DNA from: Streptomyces sp. BK208
GTDB taxonomy: Bacteria; Actinomycetota; Actinomycetes; Streptomycetales; Streptomycetaceae
Direction: 5' to 3'
DNA length: 64,000 nt
Assembly: GCF_004364245.1 (NCBI RefSeq)
Contig: NZ_SOAV01000016.1
Location: 62,001 to 126,000 of the forward strand
The position numbers were made by a program, and so were the translations under genes. Position 1 is the stretch's first letter. Every line of letters starts with the position of its first letter. The notes under the pieces are model-generated. The model was given only the letters and a program-made list of their open reading frames with translations. It made no database searches and was not told where the DNA came from. Below, piece after piece: positions 16,406 through 26,239 of the stretch.

Positions 16406-17104
16406 TCAGGTGAGGTGTGCGAAGACGACCAGGTTGTCGGTGTAGTCCTTGGCCTTGTGGTCGTAGTCGCCGGCGCAGGTGATGAGCCGTACCTCGGGGC
16501 GGTCGGCGTCGCCGTACACGCGGTCGCTGGGGAAGTCGTCCTTCTCGAAGGTCTCCAGGCTGTCGACCACGAAGGTCGCCTTGCGCCCGTCGGCGCGCAC
16601 GACCTGGAACTCGTCGCCCTCGTCCAGCTGGTCGAGGCGGGCGAAGACGGCGGCGGACGTCTTCGTGTCCACGTGGCCGGCGATGATCGAGGTGCCCCTC
16701 TCGCCGGGGGAAACTCCCTTGGCGTACCAGCCGACGAGGTTGGTGTTGCCGGCCGGCGGCGGCTGGAGCTGTCCCTTGGCGCCGATGGCGAGGTCGGTGA
16801 AGGGGGCGTCGACGGAGATGTCGGGGATCAGCAGGCGCACGGGCCTCGACCGGGGCAGGGCGGGGTCGGCGGCGCCGGACGCGGCGGCGGTCGCGCGCGG
16901 GCCGGCCGGGGCGGACGTCCCGGGCTGTGCGGGCAGCGGGGGCCGGGAGGAGTCGGCCGACGTGTCGTTGCCGCCGACCAGGCTCACCGCCAGGATCAGC
17001 AGGGCCACCGCGCACAGCACCATGAGGCCGGAGCGGGACCCCTGACCGGTCGTCGTCTCGTCGTCGGGGGGTACGGGGGTGGGGGCGGAGGGGGGAACTG
17101 GCAT
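16406..17104 (-). CDS. Class F sortase
   Basis: A 232-residue membrane-anchored sortase: short Pro-rich cytoplasmic tail, transmembrane helix (about 27-44), linker, then the sortase beta-barrel with H144 (AGHVDT) and C210 (RLITCAG). No Arg occurs after C210; the usual Arg region reads KDYTDNLVV. Class F enzymes are typical of Actinobacteria and their substrates are poorly known. The gene lies 112 bp downstream of, and in line with, a repeat surface protein, a candidate substrate. The ATG at 17104 is preceded by GAGGT. Confidence 0.87.
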   Translation of the reverse strand: MPVPPSAPTPVPPDDETTTGQGSRSGLMVLCAVALLILAVSLVGGNDTSADSSRPPLPAQPGTSAPAGPRATAAASGAADPALPRSRPVRLLIPDISVDAPFTDLAIGAKGQLQPPPAGNTNLVGWYAKGVSPGERGTSIIAGHVDTKTSAAVFARLDQLDEGDEFQVVRADGRKATFVVDSLETFEKDDFPSDRVYGDADRPEVRLITCAGDYDHKAKDYTDNLVVFAHLT

Positions 17105-17216
17105 CTGGGACGACCTCACTGGGGCACGGCGGCAGGACGGACAGGTGGGCGCGGGCGAGCCGGGCCGCCCCGCGATTCCTGGGTGGCGGCCCGGCTGCTA
17201 TCGCGCCCGGCACGGC

Positions 17217-17804
17217 TTACGCCACTCCGTCGGCCGACTTCTTGCGTCGGACGGCGTACAGGCCGGTCGCGGCGACGGCCAGGACGGCCAGCCCGCCCGC
17301 GGTCGTGGTCGGCGTGGCCAGCCCGCCGCCGCCGGTGTGCATACCGCCGTGCGGCTTCTCGTGCTCGCCGCCGCCGCGGGAGCCCTCGCCCTCGTCCTGG
17401 CGGTAGGTCTGCGAGCCGCCTTCCTTGGACTCACGGCCGCCGCCGTCCCAGTCGCCCTCGTTCACCGCGGCCAGCGCACCGCCGCCGGTGTGCATGCCGC
17501 CGCGCGGGTCCTCGTGCTTGCTTCCCTTGTCGTGCTCCTTGCCGGAGTCGGAGGAGGAGGACGACGACGAGGACGAGGAGTCCTCGTGGTCCCAGCCGCC
17601 CTCGCTCACCGCGGCCAGCGCGCCGCCGCCGGTGTGCATCCCACCGCGCGGCTCGTCGTGCTTGCTTCCGTTGTCGTGCTCCTTGCTGTAGGAAGAGTCG
17701 TCGTGGTCCCAGTCGCCACCGACCGCGGCGAAGGCGCCGGGGGCACCGAGGACGATGACGGCCGAGGCCGCCGCCGTGGTCAGAAGCATGCGAGCAGAAC
17801 GCAT
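17217..17804 (-). CDS. Three-repeat secreted protein with C-terminal anchor, next to sortase
   Basis: A 195-residue protein with a signal peptide (1-27), three imperfect repeats of about 36-50 residues, a hydrophobic helix (about 170-185) and a basic tail VRRKK. Each repeat has an acidic W/D/H/S-rich stretch followed by a conserved core: PRGGMHTGGGALAAV at 52-66 and 100-114, and PHGGMHTGGGGLATP at 151-165. The layout is that of a cell-wall sorted protein, but there is no LPxTG or LAxTG; the third core sits exactly where a sorting signal belongs. GGAAGGA precedes the ATG. Function is unknown. Confidence 0.78.
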   Translation of the reverse strand: MRSARMLLTTAAASAVIVLGAPGAFAAVGGDWDHDDSSYSKEHDNGSKHDEPRGGMHTGGGALAAVSEGGWDHEDSSSSSSSSSSDSGKEHDKGSKHEDPRGGMHTGGGALAAVNEGDWDGGGRESKEGGSQTYRQDEGEGSRGGGEHEKPHGGMHTGGGGLATPTTTAGGLAVLAVAATGLYAVRRKKSADGVA

Positions 17805-18035
17805 CTGAGATTCCTTCCGTCACGACCGGGCAGCTGGTGCTTCGTCAGCTGAGAGAACCCGGCCCCGACGTGAATCACCGTCAGCCAGCAGCCCGTCTCC
17901 CACCACTCAAAGCGCTCAGCCGGGTGAACACCCCGTCCGTCCGGGTGCCGGGCCGCGCCGCATCGCCGCGCTGAACGCACCTTTTCCGCAACAGAGTTGG
18001 GCGCGTCGAGGGCGGGGCCGGAACCGTCCGGCAGC

Positions 18036-18086
18036 CGTCACCCGCCCGCCGACCCGTCACCCGCCCGCCGGTCCGCCGGTCCGCCG
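18036..18086. repeat. Short GC-rich tandem repeats
   Basis: The unit CGTCACCCGCCCGCCG occurs twice (18036 and 18055), then GTCCGCCG twice (18071, 18079), directly downstream of the phosphatase stop on the minus strand. It may affect termination; no clean hairpin was found. Confidence 0.6.
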
Positions 18087-18092
18087 GTCACG

Positions 18093-20006
18093 CTACGGCT
18101 CGGGGTCCACCCGGGTCGGGTCCTTCACCTCGGGCTCCTGGCGGCGGGAGCCGGGGGCGGCACGGTCGGGGGTGGCCTCGCTGTGCCCGGACTGGGGCGG
18201 CGGAGGCGGCGCCGTGTCCGCGGGGCCTCCGACACCGGCGCCGGGCAGGCGCAGGGCGAGCAGGGCCACGTCGTCCCCCCGGGGCGCGATGCGCGCGAGC
18301 AGCTCGTCACAGAAGTCGTCGACGCTCCACCTGTCCAGCCGGCGGGCCAGTACGCCGGCGTGGTGACGCAGCTGGTCCATGCCCGCGTCGATCGGGCGGT
18401 CGCGGCTCTCCACCAGACCGTCGGTGTAGAGCAGGAGGATGCCGTCCGGCGGGAGGTCCTCGCGCGCGTCGGGCCAGCTCAGGCCGAGGCGCAGGGTGGC
18501 GCTCATGCCGATGAGCGGGCCGTGGCCGCCCTCCAGGAAGCGTGTTGCGCCGTCCGGGGTGATCAGCAGGGGCGGCGGGTGACCCGCGTTCACCCAGTGC
18601 AGCCGCCAGGGGCCGCCCTCGGCGCCTTCGACGCGGGCGAAGACCAGGGTGGCCATGGGGGCGTCGCTGGTGTTGGTCACGGCTTCGTCCAGCCGGCGCA
18701 TGATCACGCTGGGGGGTTCCTGGTGGTCCCAGGCGAGTGCGCGCAGCATGTTGCGGACCTCGGCCATGTGGGCTGCGGCCTGCAGGTCGTGGCCGACGAC
18801 GTCGCCGATGACCAGAGCCATGACGCCGTCGCCGAGGAGGAAGGCGTCGTACCAGTCGCCGCCGACCTCCATGGCGCTCTCGGCGGGCCAGTAGCGGGCG
18901 GCCATCCGGAGGTGGTCGACCTGCGGCAGGGGGGTGAGGAGCTGGCGCTGCATGGTCTCGGCGACGTTCTGCTGCTCGTGGTAGAGCCGGGCGTTGTCCA
19001 GCACCAGGCCGACGCGCCGGCCGATGTCGGACAGCAGGGCGACCTCGGCCTCGGTGTGCGCGGGGCGTCCTTCGGCGCTCGCCACGGTCAGGACGCCGTA
19101 GGAGCGCTGCCGGGTGCGCAGGGGAACGGCGACGGCCGCGTGGCCGCCGAGCCGTTCGAACAGGGCCCGGTGGGTGGCGGCGAGCGGGTGTTCCGGGTCC
19201 CGGCACAGCTCCTCGGCCCGCAGCGGGACGGGCCGGTCGCCCTTGATGAGCAGGGTGAGCGCGGCGCGGGCCTGGTCCGGCAGCGAGGTCATGGGCCCGC
19301 GCAGCCGCCGGGCCGGCTCGGGGTGGGTGCTGCTGCGCACGGCCACCCGTTCGAGTGCGTCCGACTGGCCCTGGTACACGTCGACGGCCGCCCACTGGCC
19401 CAGTTCCGGCACCAGCAGCCGTACGAGACGGCGCAGCGTGGTGGAGACGCGCTCGGTGGGGACGAGCACGGTGGAGATCTCGGCGACCAGGTGCAGCTGG
19501 GCGGTCAGGGCCTCCAGGGCGCCGGTCCGTGCCTCGGTCTCCTCGGCGGCGCTGCGGTGCAGGCTGAAGTCGTGGAAGACGAGCACCAGCCCTTCCTGCC
19601 GCCCGTCGCGGACCAGGGGGGTGGTCGCCCAGATGATGGGGACCGTGGTGCCGTCGGCCCGCTGGAAGTACTCGTCGCTCCCCTCCTCGGCGGGTACTCC
19701 GTGCAGGGGGTTGCGCAGCGCGCACCGTTCGCGTGGCACGGGGCTGCCGTCGGCGTGGCGGTGCAGCAGGTCGTGCGCGTCGTGTCCGAGCATCTCCCGT
19801 TCCGGCCGGCCCAGCAGCTGCTCGGCCCACGGGTTCGCCGAGGTGATCCGGGCGGTGGGGCCGAGGGTGAGGACGCCGGCGCCGAGGGCGCTCAGGACGG
19901 CGCGGGGGAATCCGGGGTCCGCGGGAAGAGGTGCGTCGCCGGCCCCGTCGTGCCCTGCTTCCCCGCCGTCCCGGTGGCCCGCCCAGCGTGATGTCACGAC
20001 CCTCAC
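18093..20006 (-). CDS. PAS-GAF-PP2C (SpoIIE-type) protein serine phosphatase
   Basis: A 637-residue signalling protein: PAS domain (about 35-155), GAF domain (about 175-340) and a C-terminal SpoIIE/RsbU-type PP2C domain (about 370-590) with metal-binding motifs GGDWYDAF, IGDVVGHD and GDDVALLAL. Such proteins dephosphorylate STAS anti-anti-sigma factors. The last 45 residues are a Pro-rich tail. No membrane helix is seen. The start is uncertain: GTG at 20006 or GTG at 19997, with GGAAGG upstream fitting the latter better. A kinase of the opposing RsbW type is encoded at 21220-21693. Confidence 0.87.
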   Translation of the reverse strand: MRVVTSRWAGHRDGGEAGHDGAGDAPLPADPGFPRAVLSALGAGVLTLGPTARITSANPWAEQLLGRPEREMLGHDAHDLLHRHADGSPVPRERCALRNPLHGVPAEEGSDEYFQRADGTTVPIIWATTPLVRDGRQEGLVLVFHDFSLHRSAAEETEARTGALEALTAQLHLVAEISTVLVPTERVSTTLRRLVRLLVPELGQWAAVDVYQGQSDALERVAVRSSTHPEPARRLRGPMTSLPDQARAALTLLIKGDRPVPLRAEELCRDPEHPLAATHRALFERLGGHAAVAVPLRTRQRSYGVLTVASAEGRPAHTEAEVALLSDIGRRVGLVLDNARLYHEQQNVAETMQRQLLTPLPQVDHLRMAARYWPAESAMEVGGDWYDAFLLGDGVMALVIGDVVGHDLQAAAHMAEVRNMLRALAWDHQEPPSVIMRRLDEAVTNTSDAPMATLVFARVEGAEGGPWRLHWVNAGHPPPLLITPDGATRFLEGGHGPLIGMSATLRLGLSWPDAREDLPPDGILLLYTDGLVESRDRPIDAGMDQLRHHAGVLARRLDRWSVDDFCDELLARIAPRGDDVALLALRLPGAGVGGPADTAPPPPPQSGHSEATPDRAAPGSRRQEPEVKDPTRVDPEP

Positions 20007-20139
20007 AGCCTTCCGATGCCGTCCATCCCGCCAGGTTCCCCGGGCGGGCGGGGATGAATCGCTCCGCTCGGCCGGAGGGAGGAGGGCGGGGCGCGAAAAC
20101 GGGTCGCCTCGACCGGTCCGTCACCCCTACCTTCACGGG

Positions 20140-20697
20140 ATGCCCGAACTTCGAACCGATCGACTCGTGCTCCGCGACTGGCGGGCGTCCGACCTGGACC
20201 CATGGGCGGCGATGAACGCCGACCCGGTGGTCCGCGCGTACTTCCCCGGCGTGCTGACGCGGGCGCAGAGCGAGGCGTCCGTGGCCCGGTTCCAGGCGGA
20301 CCTCGACCGGCGGGGCTGGGGCTGGTGGGCGGTGGAGGTCGCCGCCACCGGAGAGTTCATCGGGTTCGCCGGGCTCGATCCCGTGGAGGACGGCATGCCG
20401 TTCACCGGTGTGGAGGCGGGCTGGCGGCTGGCCCGTGCGGCGTGGGGGCGGGGCTGTGCGACCGAGGCCGGACGGGCGGTGATCGCGTACGCCTTCGAGT
20501 CCCTGGAGCTGCCGGAGGTGCTCGCGGTGACCGCGGCCGGGAATCTGCGCTCACGTGCGGTGATGGACCGCCTCGGGATGACCCGCGACCCGTCCGAGGA
20601 CTTCGACGATCCGGGGATTCCCGAGGGCCCTCTGCGCCGGTCCGTCGTGTACCGGCTCCGGGCCGGTGACCACCGGCCGGGTGGCGCCGGGCGGTAG
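20140..20697 (+). CDS. GNAT family N-acetyltransferase (RimJ/RimL type)
   Basis: A 185-residue acetyltransferase beginning ELRTDRLVLRDW, the common opening of the RimJ/RimL-like subgroup, with the acetyl-CoA loop as ARAAWGRGCATEAGRAV (about 90-106) and the C-terminal RAVMDRLGM motif. It would acetylate a protein N terminus or a small amine; the substrate is not evident. It is divergent from the phosphatase. Confidence 0.87.
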   Translation: MPELRTDRLVLRDWRASDLDPWAAMNADPVVRAYFPGVLTRAQSEASVARFQADLDRRGWGWWAVEVAATGEFIGFAGLDPVEDGMPFTGVEAGWRLARAAWGRGCATEAGRAVIAYAFESLELPEVLAVTAAGNLRSRAVMDRLGMTRDPSEDFDDPGIPEGPLRRSVVYRLRAGDHRPGGAGR

Positions 20698-21219
20698 GCG
20701 GCCCGGTGACGTCGTACGGCAGCCGCACCGCCGTTGCCGCCGGGGCGCGGGCCCTGCCGCCGGCCGGCGCCGGGGCACGGACGCGGGGCGGTTGCGGGGC
20801 ACGGACGCCGGGCGGCCCAGAGCGCCGACGCCCTCCCCGCGGGTCGTGACGGCGCGGTGCGGCGGCCGGACGGACCGGACGCGCGCCGGGTCGCCCAGGG
20901 CCGCCGGGCGCGGGAGGCTGGCCGCTCGTCGGAGCGACGGCGGCCGCTCCCGAAGGGTCACCGGCACGGTGGGCGCCGGGCGGTCGGCGCGCCGCCGGTT
21001 CCGCGATTCGCGCGGGCGCTGCCGCCGGTCGGCCGGCGGCAGGGCACGGCCGGGCGGCCAGAGCCGGCATCCCTGTCACGATGCCGCGGCCGGACCGACC
21101 GGACGCGGTGCCGGCGCGGCTCCGGAAGCGGGACGGCGGCCGCTCGTCGGCGGACGGGGCGGGAACGGAGGCCGCCGGTGGTCGTCGCCCCCGGGCGACG
21201 GTGGCGGCACCGCGGCAGG
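20698..21219. other. 522-bp region without a credible gene; degenerate GC-rich repeats
   Basis: All long frames here translate to Arg/Pro/Gly-rich sequence with no domain. GGACCGGACGCG and GGCCGCTCGTCGG each recur at two sites about 200 bp apart, and GGGCACGGACGC recurs at a shorter interval. No RNA gene or terminator was recognised. Confidence 0.5.
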
Positions 21220-21693
21220 TCAGGCCGGGTGGGTCAGGGCGGTCGTGCCGTTCAGGTCGTCGTCCAGCATCACCGCGGCCCGCATGCGCTTGCCGACCGG
21301 CTCTCTTTGCACCTCGAAGCTCTGGCAGACCGCCATGACGATCTCCAGCCCGTGCCGGCCTATCCGGGCCGGGTCCGTGGCCTCGGGCACGGGCAGCACC
21401 GGCTCGCTGTCCCAGACGGTGACCTGCACCCGGTCCCCGGCCAGCTCGAGATCGATCACCGAGGGACCGGGCGCGTACTTGCAGGCGTTCGTCAGCAGCT
21501 CGCTGACCACCAGTTGCACCACTTCCACCACACGGTCGGACACCCGCGCGCCCCGCACCGACCGGACCCGTGTCAGGAACCGCCGGGCCAGCTCCCGGCC
21601 CCGGGCGATGTCACCGGGGATGCCCTCGTACTCCTCCGACACCTTGACCGGCTCGTCGCTCACCCGCTCCCCCGTGTGGGCAGCCTCGTCCAT
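21220..21693 (-). CDS. RsbW-like ATP-binding anti-sigma kinase
   Basis: A 157-residue HATPase_c_2 protein. The N-box reads QLVVSELLTNACKYA (about 60-74) and the G1-type segment is VTVWDSEP, followed by GRHGLEIV (G2). Streptomyces encode many such orphan kinases that phosphorylate STAS antagonists or hold sigma factors. The PP2C phosphatase about 1.2 kb to the left and the STAS-like protein at 35872 are possible partners, but nothing in the sequence links them directly. Confidence 0.85.
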   Translation of the reverse strand: MDEAAHTGERVSDEPVKVSEEYEGIPGDIARGRELARRFLTRVRSVRGARVSDRVVEVVQLVVSELLTNACKYAPGPSVIDLELAGDRVQVTVWDSEPVLPVPEATDPARIGRHGLEIVMAVCQSFEVQREPVGKRMRAAVMLDDDLNGTTALTHPA

Positions 21694-21764
21694 CCGATCC
21701 GCCCTCTTCCTGAGCCTTGACCGTTTACGCCAGCCCGTCTACCCCCGATAACGGCAAACATCAC

Positions 21765-21790
21765 CCGCCGGCCCGGGCCCGCGCCGGCGG
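21765..21790 (-). terminator. Hairpin terminator after the methyltransferase
   Basis: CCGCCGGC/GCCGGCGG, an 8-bp perfect stem, 3 bp after the methyltransferase stop on the minus strand. Confidence 0.6.
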
Positions 21791-21792
21791 CG

Positions 21793-22530
21793 TCAGGAGT
21801 CCGTCGGGCGCAGTACCAGACAGAGGAAGCCGAAGGAGTCCCGGTAGGTCCCCAGCCATTCGTCGCGGTGGGCACCGGCCGCCCGGAGCGCCTGCGCGCG
21901 GCCGGGATCGGAGGGACGGTCCAGGGCCCAGCCGGCCAGTGTCCCGGTCCAGGACCACTCGTACGCGTCGAGTTCCCGGCGGGTGCTGATGTGGCCGCCG
22001 ACGGGAGTCCAGCCGCCGGCGGTGACCTGGCCGAGGGTCGTCGGCAGGTCGGCCAGGTCACCGAGCATCTCGACGGCCTCGGGGGACGGATCGCGTTCCC
22101 AGAATCCGTCGCCGACCAGGACACGCCCCCCGGGCGCCAGGTGCTCGCGGACGGCGGCGAGGGTGGCGGGCAGGCCGCCGAAGGCGTGCGTGGAGCCGAC
22201 GCACAGGACGAGGTCGAAGCGGTGCGGGGCGGTGAAGCGGGCGGCGTCCTGACGGTGCAGGGTGAGCCGGTCCGCGACCCCCAGGCGGACGGCTGCCGCA
22301 CGGGCGTGGTCGAGGGCGCTGTCGGAGAGGTCGACGCCCTCGGCCGTCAGGCGCGGATGCGCGGCGAGAGCGCGCAGCAGCCACTCCCCGCCGCCGCAGC
22401 CCAGGTCGAGGACACGGGCGCCGTCGCCGGGGACCGCACGGTCCAGGAGGCGGCGTACCGAGTCGTCGTCGAGGGGGGCTGCGATCGGGTGGTCGGCATG
22501 GGCGATTCGGGAGATCTGTTGACGGTCCAC
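21793..22530 (-). CDS. Class I SAM-dependent methyltransferase
   Basis: A 245-residue methyltransferase with motif I VLDLGCGGGEWLL (about 40-52), the acidic post-I GVDLSDSALDHA, and FDLVLCVGSTHAFG as motif II. The substrate is not predictable. I chose the GTG at 22530, where GAGG lies 10 nt upstream and the frame begins VDRQQISRIAHADH; the longer start adds only a Pro/Arg-rich stretch. Divergent from a P450 across 167 bp. Confidence 0.82.
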   Translation of the reverse strand: MDRQQISRIAHADHPIAAPLDDDSVRRLLDRAVPGDGARVLDLGCGGGEWLLRALAAHPRLTAEGVDLSDSALDHARAAAVRLGVADRLTLHRQDAARFTAPHRFDLVLCVGSTHAFGGLPATLAAVREHLAPGGRVLVGDGFWERDPSPEAVEMLGDLADLPTTLGQVTAGGWTPVGGHISTRRELDAYEWSWTGTLAGWALDRPSDPGRAQALRAAGAHRDEWLGTYRDSFGFLCLVLRPTDS

Positions 22531-22697
22531 CGGCGGAGCCTCGCACGGCGGCCGGGAAGGCCGCACGCCATTTCCGGGCGGGCCCGGTTCGGCGGTTTCC
22601 GGGCTGGCCGGCGACGGGCGGGGTGGCCGATCCTGGTGACCACGTCGTCGAGCCGGGTGGCCTGCGGGGCCGCGCGGCCGGAGCAGGGGGTGGCCAC

Positions 22698-23894
<1,197 letters not shown>

Positions 23895-23933
23895 CCGGCC
23901 CGGGGGCGACGTGCGGGTCCCGGCGGTACGGCG

Positions 23934-25574
23934 TCAGCCGCCGAGAGCGCCGAGGACGACGGCCTTGGCCTCCTCCTGCACCTGACGGAGGTGGTCCGCG
24001 CCGCGGAACGACTCGCCGTAGATCTTGTAGACGTCCTCGGTGCCGGAGGGGCGGGCCGCGAACCAGGCGTTCTCGGTGGTCACCTTGATGCCGCCGATGG
24101 GCGCTCCGTTGCCGGGTGCCTCGGTGAGCACGGCGGTGACCGGCTCACCGGCCAGGGTGTCGGCGGTGACCTGGGCCGGGGACAGCTTGGCCAGGCGGGC
24201 CTTCTCCTCGCGGGTGGCGGGGGCGTCGATGCGGGCGTAGGCGGGTTCCCCGAAGCGGGCGGTGAGCGCGGCGTAGTGCTCGGAGGGGGTCCTGCCGGTG
24301 ACGGCGGTGATCTCGGAGGCGAGCAGGGCGAGGATGATGCCGTCCTTGTCGGTGGTCCACACGGAGCCGTCCCGGCGCAGGAAGGACGCCCCGGCGGACT
24401 CCTCGCCGCCGAAACCGAGGGAGCCGTCGACCAGCCCGTCGACGAACCACTTGAAGCCCACGGGCACCTCGACCAGCGGGCGGCCGAGGTCGGCGGCGAC
24501 CCGGTCGATCATCCCGGAGGAGACCAGCGTCTTGCCGACACCGGTGCCGGCCGGCCAGTCGGTGCGGTGGGCGTAGAGGTAGGCGATGGCCGTGGCGAGG
24601 TAGTGGTTGGGGTTCATCAGGCCGCCGTCGGGGGTGACGATGCCGTGCCGGTCGGCGTCGGCGTCGTTGCCGGTGGCGATGGTGAAGCGGTCGCGCTGCT
24701 CGATGAGGGAGGCCATCGCGTGCGGGGACGAGCAGTCCATGCGGATCTTGCCGTCCCAGTCCAGCGTCATGAACCGCCAGGTCGGGTCGGCGAGCGGATT
24801 GACCACCGTCAGGTCGAGGCGGTGCTGTTCGGCGATCCGGCCCCAGTACGCGACGGAGGCGCCGCCCAGCGGGTCCGCGCCGATACGCACGCCCGCCGAG
24901 CGGATCGCGTCCAGGTCCAGGACGCCGGGCAGGTCGCGGACGTAGGCGTCGAGGAAGTCGTAGCGGCCGGTCCCCGGCGCGGCGAGTGCCCGCGCGTAGG
25001 GGAGGCGGCGTACGTCCTTCAGGCCCGCCGTGATGATCTCGTTGGCCCGGTCCTGGATCCAGGAGGTGGCGTCCGAGCCCGCGGGCCCGCCGTTCGGCGG
25101 GTTGTACTTGAAGCCGCCGTCGGCGGGCGGGTTGTGCGAGGGGGTGACGACCACGCCGTCGGCGAGGCCCGAGGTGCGTCCCCGGTTGTGGGTGAGGATC
25201 GCGTGGGAGACCGCCGGGGTGGGTGTGTAGCCGTCCGCGGTGTCGACGAGGACGGTCACGTCGTTGGCGGCGAACACCTCCAGCGCGGTGACCCTGGCGG
25301 GCTCGGACAGGGCGTGGGTGTCGGCGCCCAGGAAGAGGGGGCCGTCGGTGCCCTGTGCGGCGCGGTACTCGCAGATGGCTTGGCTGGTGGCGGCGATGTG
25401 GTCCTCGTTGAACGCCGCCATCAGGGACGAGCCCCGGTGCCCGGAGGTTCCGAAGGCCACGCGCTGCCCCGGCTCCGCCGGGTCCGGGTGCAGCGCGTAG
25501 TAGGCCGTCACCAGCCGGGCGACGTCGATCAGGTCCTCGGGGCCGGCCGGCTGTCCGGCTCGGTCGTGCTGCAT
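23934..25574 (-). CDS. pgm: Alpha-D-glucose phosphate-specific phosphoglucomutase
   Basis: A 546-residue phosphoglucomutase interconverting glucose 1-phosphate and glucose 6-phosphate for glycogen, trehalose and cell-wall sugar supply. The phosphoserine loop is TPSHNP with S146, the metal loop GNDADADRHG has D304/D306/D308, the sugar-binding loop is GGEESAG, and RPSGTEDVYKIY binds phosphate near the C terminus. Length matches the bacterial Pgm family. GGAGGAG precedes the ATG at 25574. Single gene, apparently constitutive. Confidence 0.95.
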   Translation of the reverse strand: MQHDRAGQPAGPEDLIDVARLVTAYYALHPDPAEPGQRVAFGTSGHRGSSLMAAFNEDHIAATSQAICEYRAAQGTDGPLFLGADTHALSEPARVTALEVFAANDVTVLVDTADGYTPTPAVSHAILTHNRGRTSGLADGVVVTPSHNPPADGGFKYNPPNGGPAGSDATSWIQDRANEIITAGLKDVRRLPYARALAAPGTGRYDFLDAYVRDLPGVLDLDAIRSAGVRIGADPLGGASVAYWGRIAEQHRLDLTVVNPLADPTWRFMTLDWDGKIRMDCSSPHAMASLIEQRDRFTIATGNDADADRHGIVTPDGGLMNPNHYLATAIAYLYAHRTDWPAGTGVGKTLVSSGMIDRVAADLGRPLVEVPVGFKWFVDGLVDGSLGFGGEESAGASFLRRDGSVWTTDKDGIILALLASEITAVTGRTPSEHYAALTARFGEPAYARIDAPATREEKARLAKLSPAQVTADTLAGEPVTAVLTEAPGNGAPIGGIKVTTENAWFAARPSGTEDVYKIYGESFRGADHLRQVQEEAKAVVLGALGG

Positions 25575-25672
25575 GCGCCCACTCCTCCGCATCGGTCGGG
25601 ACTTCCTCGCGGGTCCCATCTTCCCCTGTCGGGCAGCGGCAGTCGCAGTGGCGCGGTGCGTTCCGGCCGGTG

Positions 25673-26101
25673 TCAGATCCGGCCGCCGGTGAGGCGGGTG
25701 AGGGGCCCGTGCGCCTGACGTCCGGCGCGGCGGCCCACCGCGTACGACGCGGCGCTCACGGCGGTGAGGCCGGCGCCCACGCCGGCGGCGACGAGCTTGC
25801 GGTGGGCGATGACCGTCCACGCCGTCTTCGCCGTGGCCGCGACCTGACCCGAGGCGGTGACGACTGCCTGGCGGCCCGCCGCGACGCCCTTGGCCGCCGA
25901 CTGGACGGCGCCGTTCGCGACGTCGGCGGAGCGCTGGGCGCCGGCCTTGGCTGCCGACGCGGCGTCACCGGCCTTGTCTGCGGCGGCCTGTCCCGCGCGT
26001 GAGGCGGGCGCGGTCGCCTTCTGGGCGGCGCCGCGTGCCTTGGACTCGGCGGTCCGCGTACCGGTCGGCTTCTTGTTCGTGTCCTTGTTCGGATCGCTCA
26101 T
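25673..26101 (-). CDS. Alanine-rich helical protein with C-terminal membrane helix
   Basis: A 142-residue protein: a basic, polar first third (DPNKDTNKKPTGTRTAESK), a long Ala/Gln/Lys heptad-like stretch (about 30-100), then a hydrophobic segment LVAAGVGAGLTAVSAASYAVG (about 108-128). It resembles phasin- or LEA-like amphipathic proteins, but no family is certain. The ATG at 26101 fits; the longer start from 26137 has no support. Confidence 0.65.
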   Translation of the reverse strand: MSDPNKDTNKKPTGTRTAESKARGAAQKATAPASRAGQAAADKAGDAASAAKAGAQRSADVANGAVQSAAKGVAAGRQAVVTASGQVAATAKTAWTVIAHRKLVAAGVGAGLTAVSAASYAVGRRAGRQAHGPLTRLTGGRI

Positions 26102-26239
26102 GGAGACCGCTTTGCCCCTCACCGCGTCGGCAAACACGGTCCCCGCGCCCGGTTGCGGCGACGACGGGTGCGGGCGTCAACGGGCCGGCGTGGCACGGGG
26201 TCTGACGCGCCGCAAGGTGCGTCCGGACGGCGCCGGCGC

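Noticed and set aside
17560..17590. Ser-coding run as a possible phase-variable repeat
   Set aside because: The codons are mixed (TCC, TCG, AGC-like), not a clean short tandem repeat, so slippage is unlikely to be frequent.
20402..21079. 225-residue minus-strand frame in the gene-poor tract
   Set aside because: Pro/Ala/Arg-rich, overlaps the GNAT gene and shows no domain or start signal.
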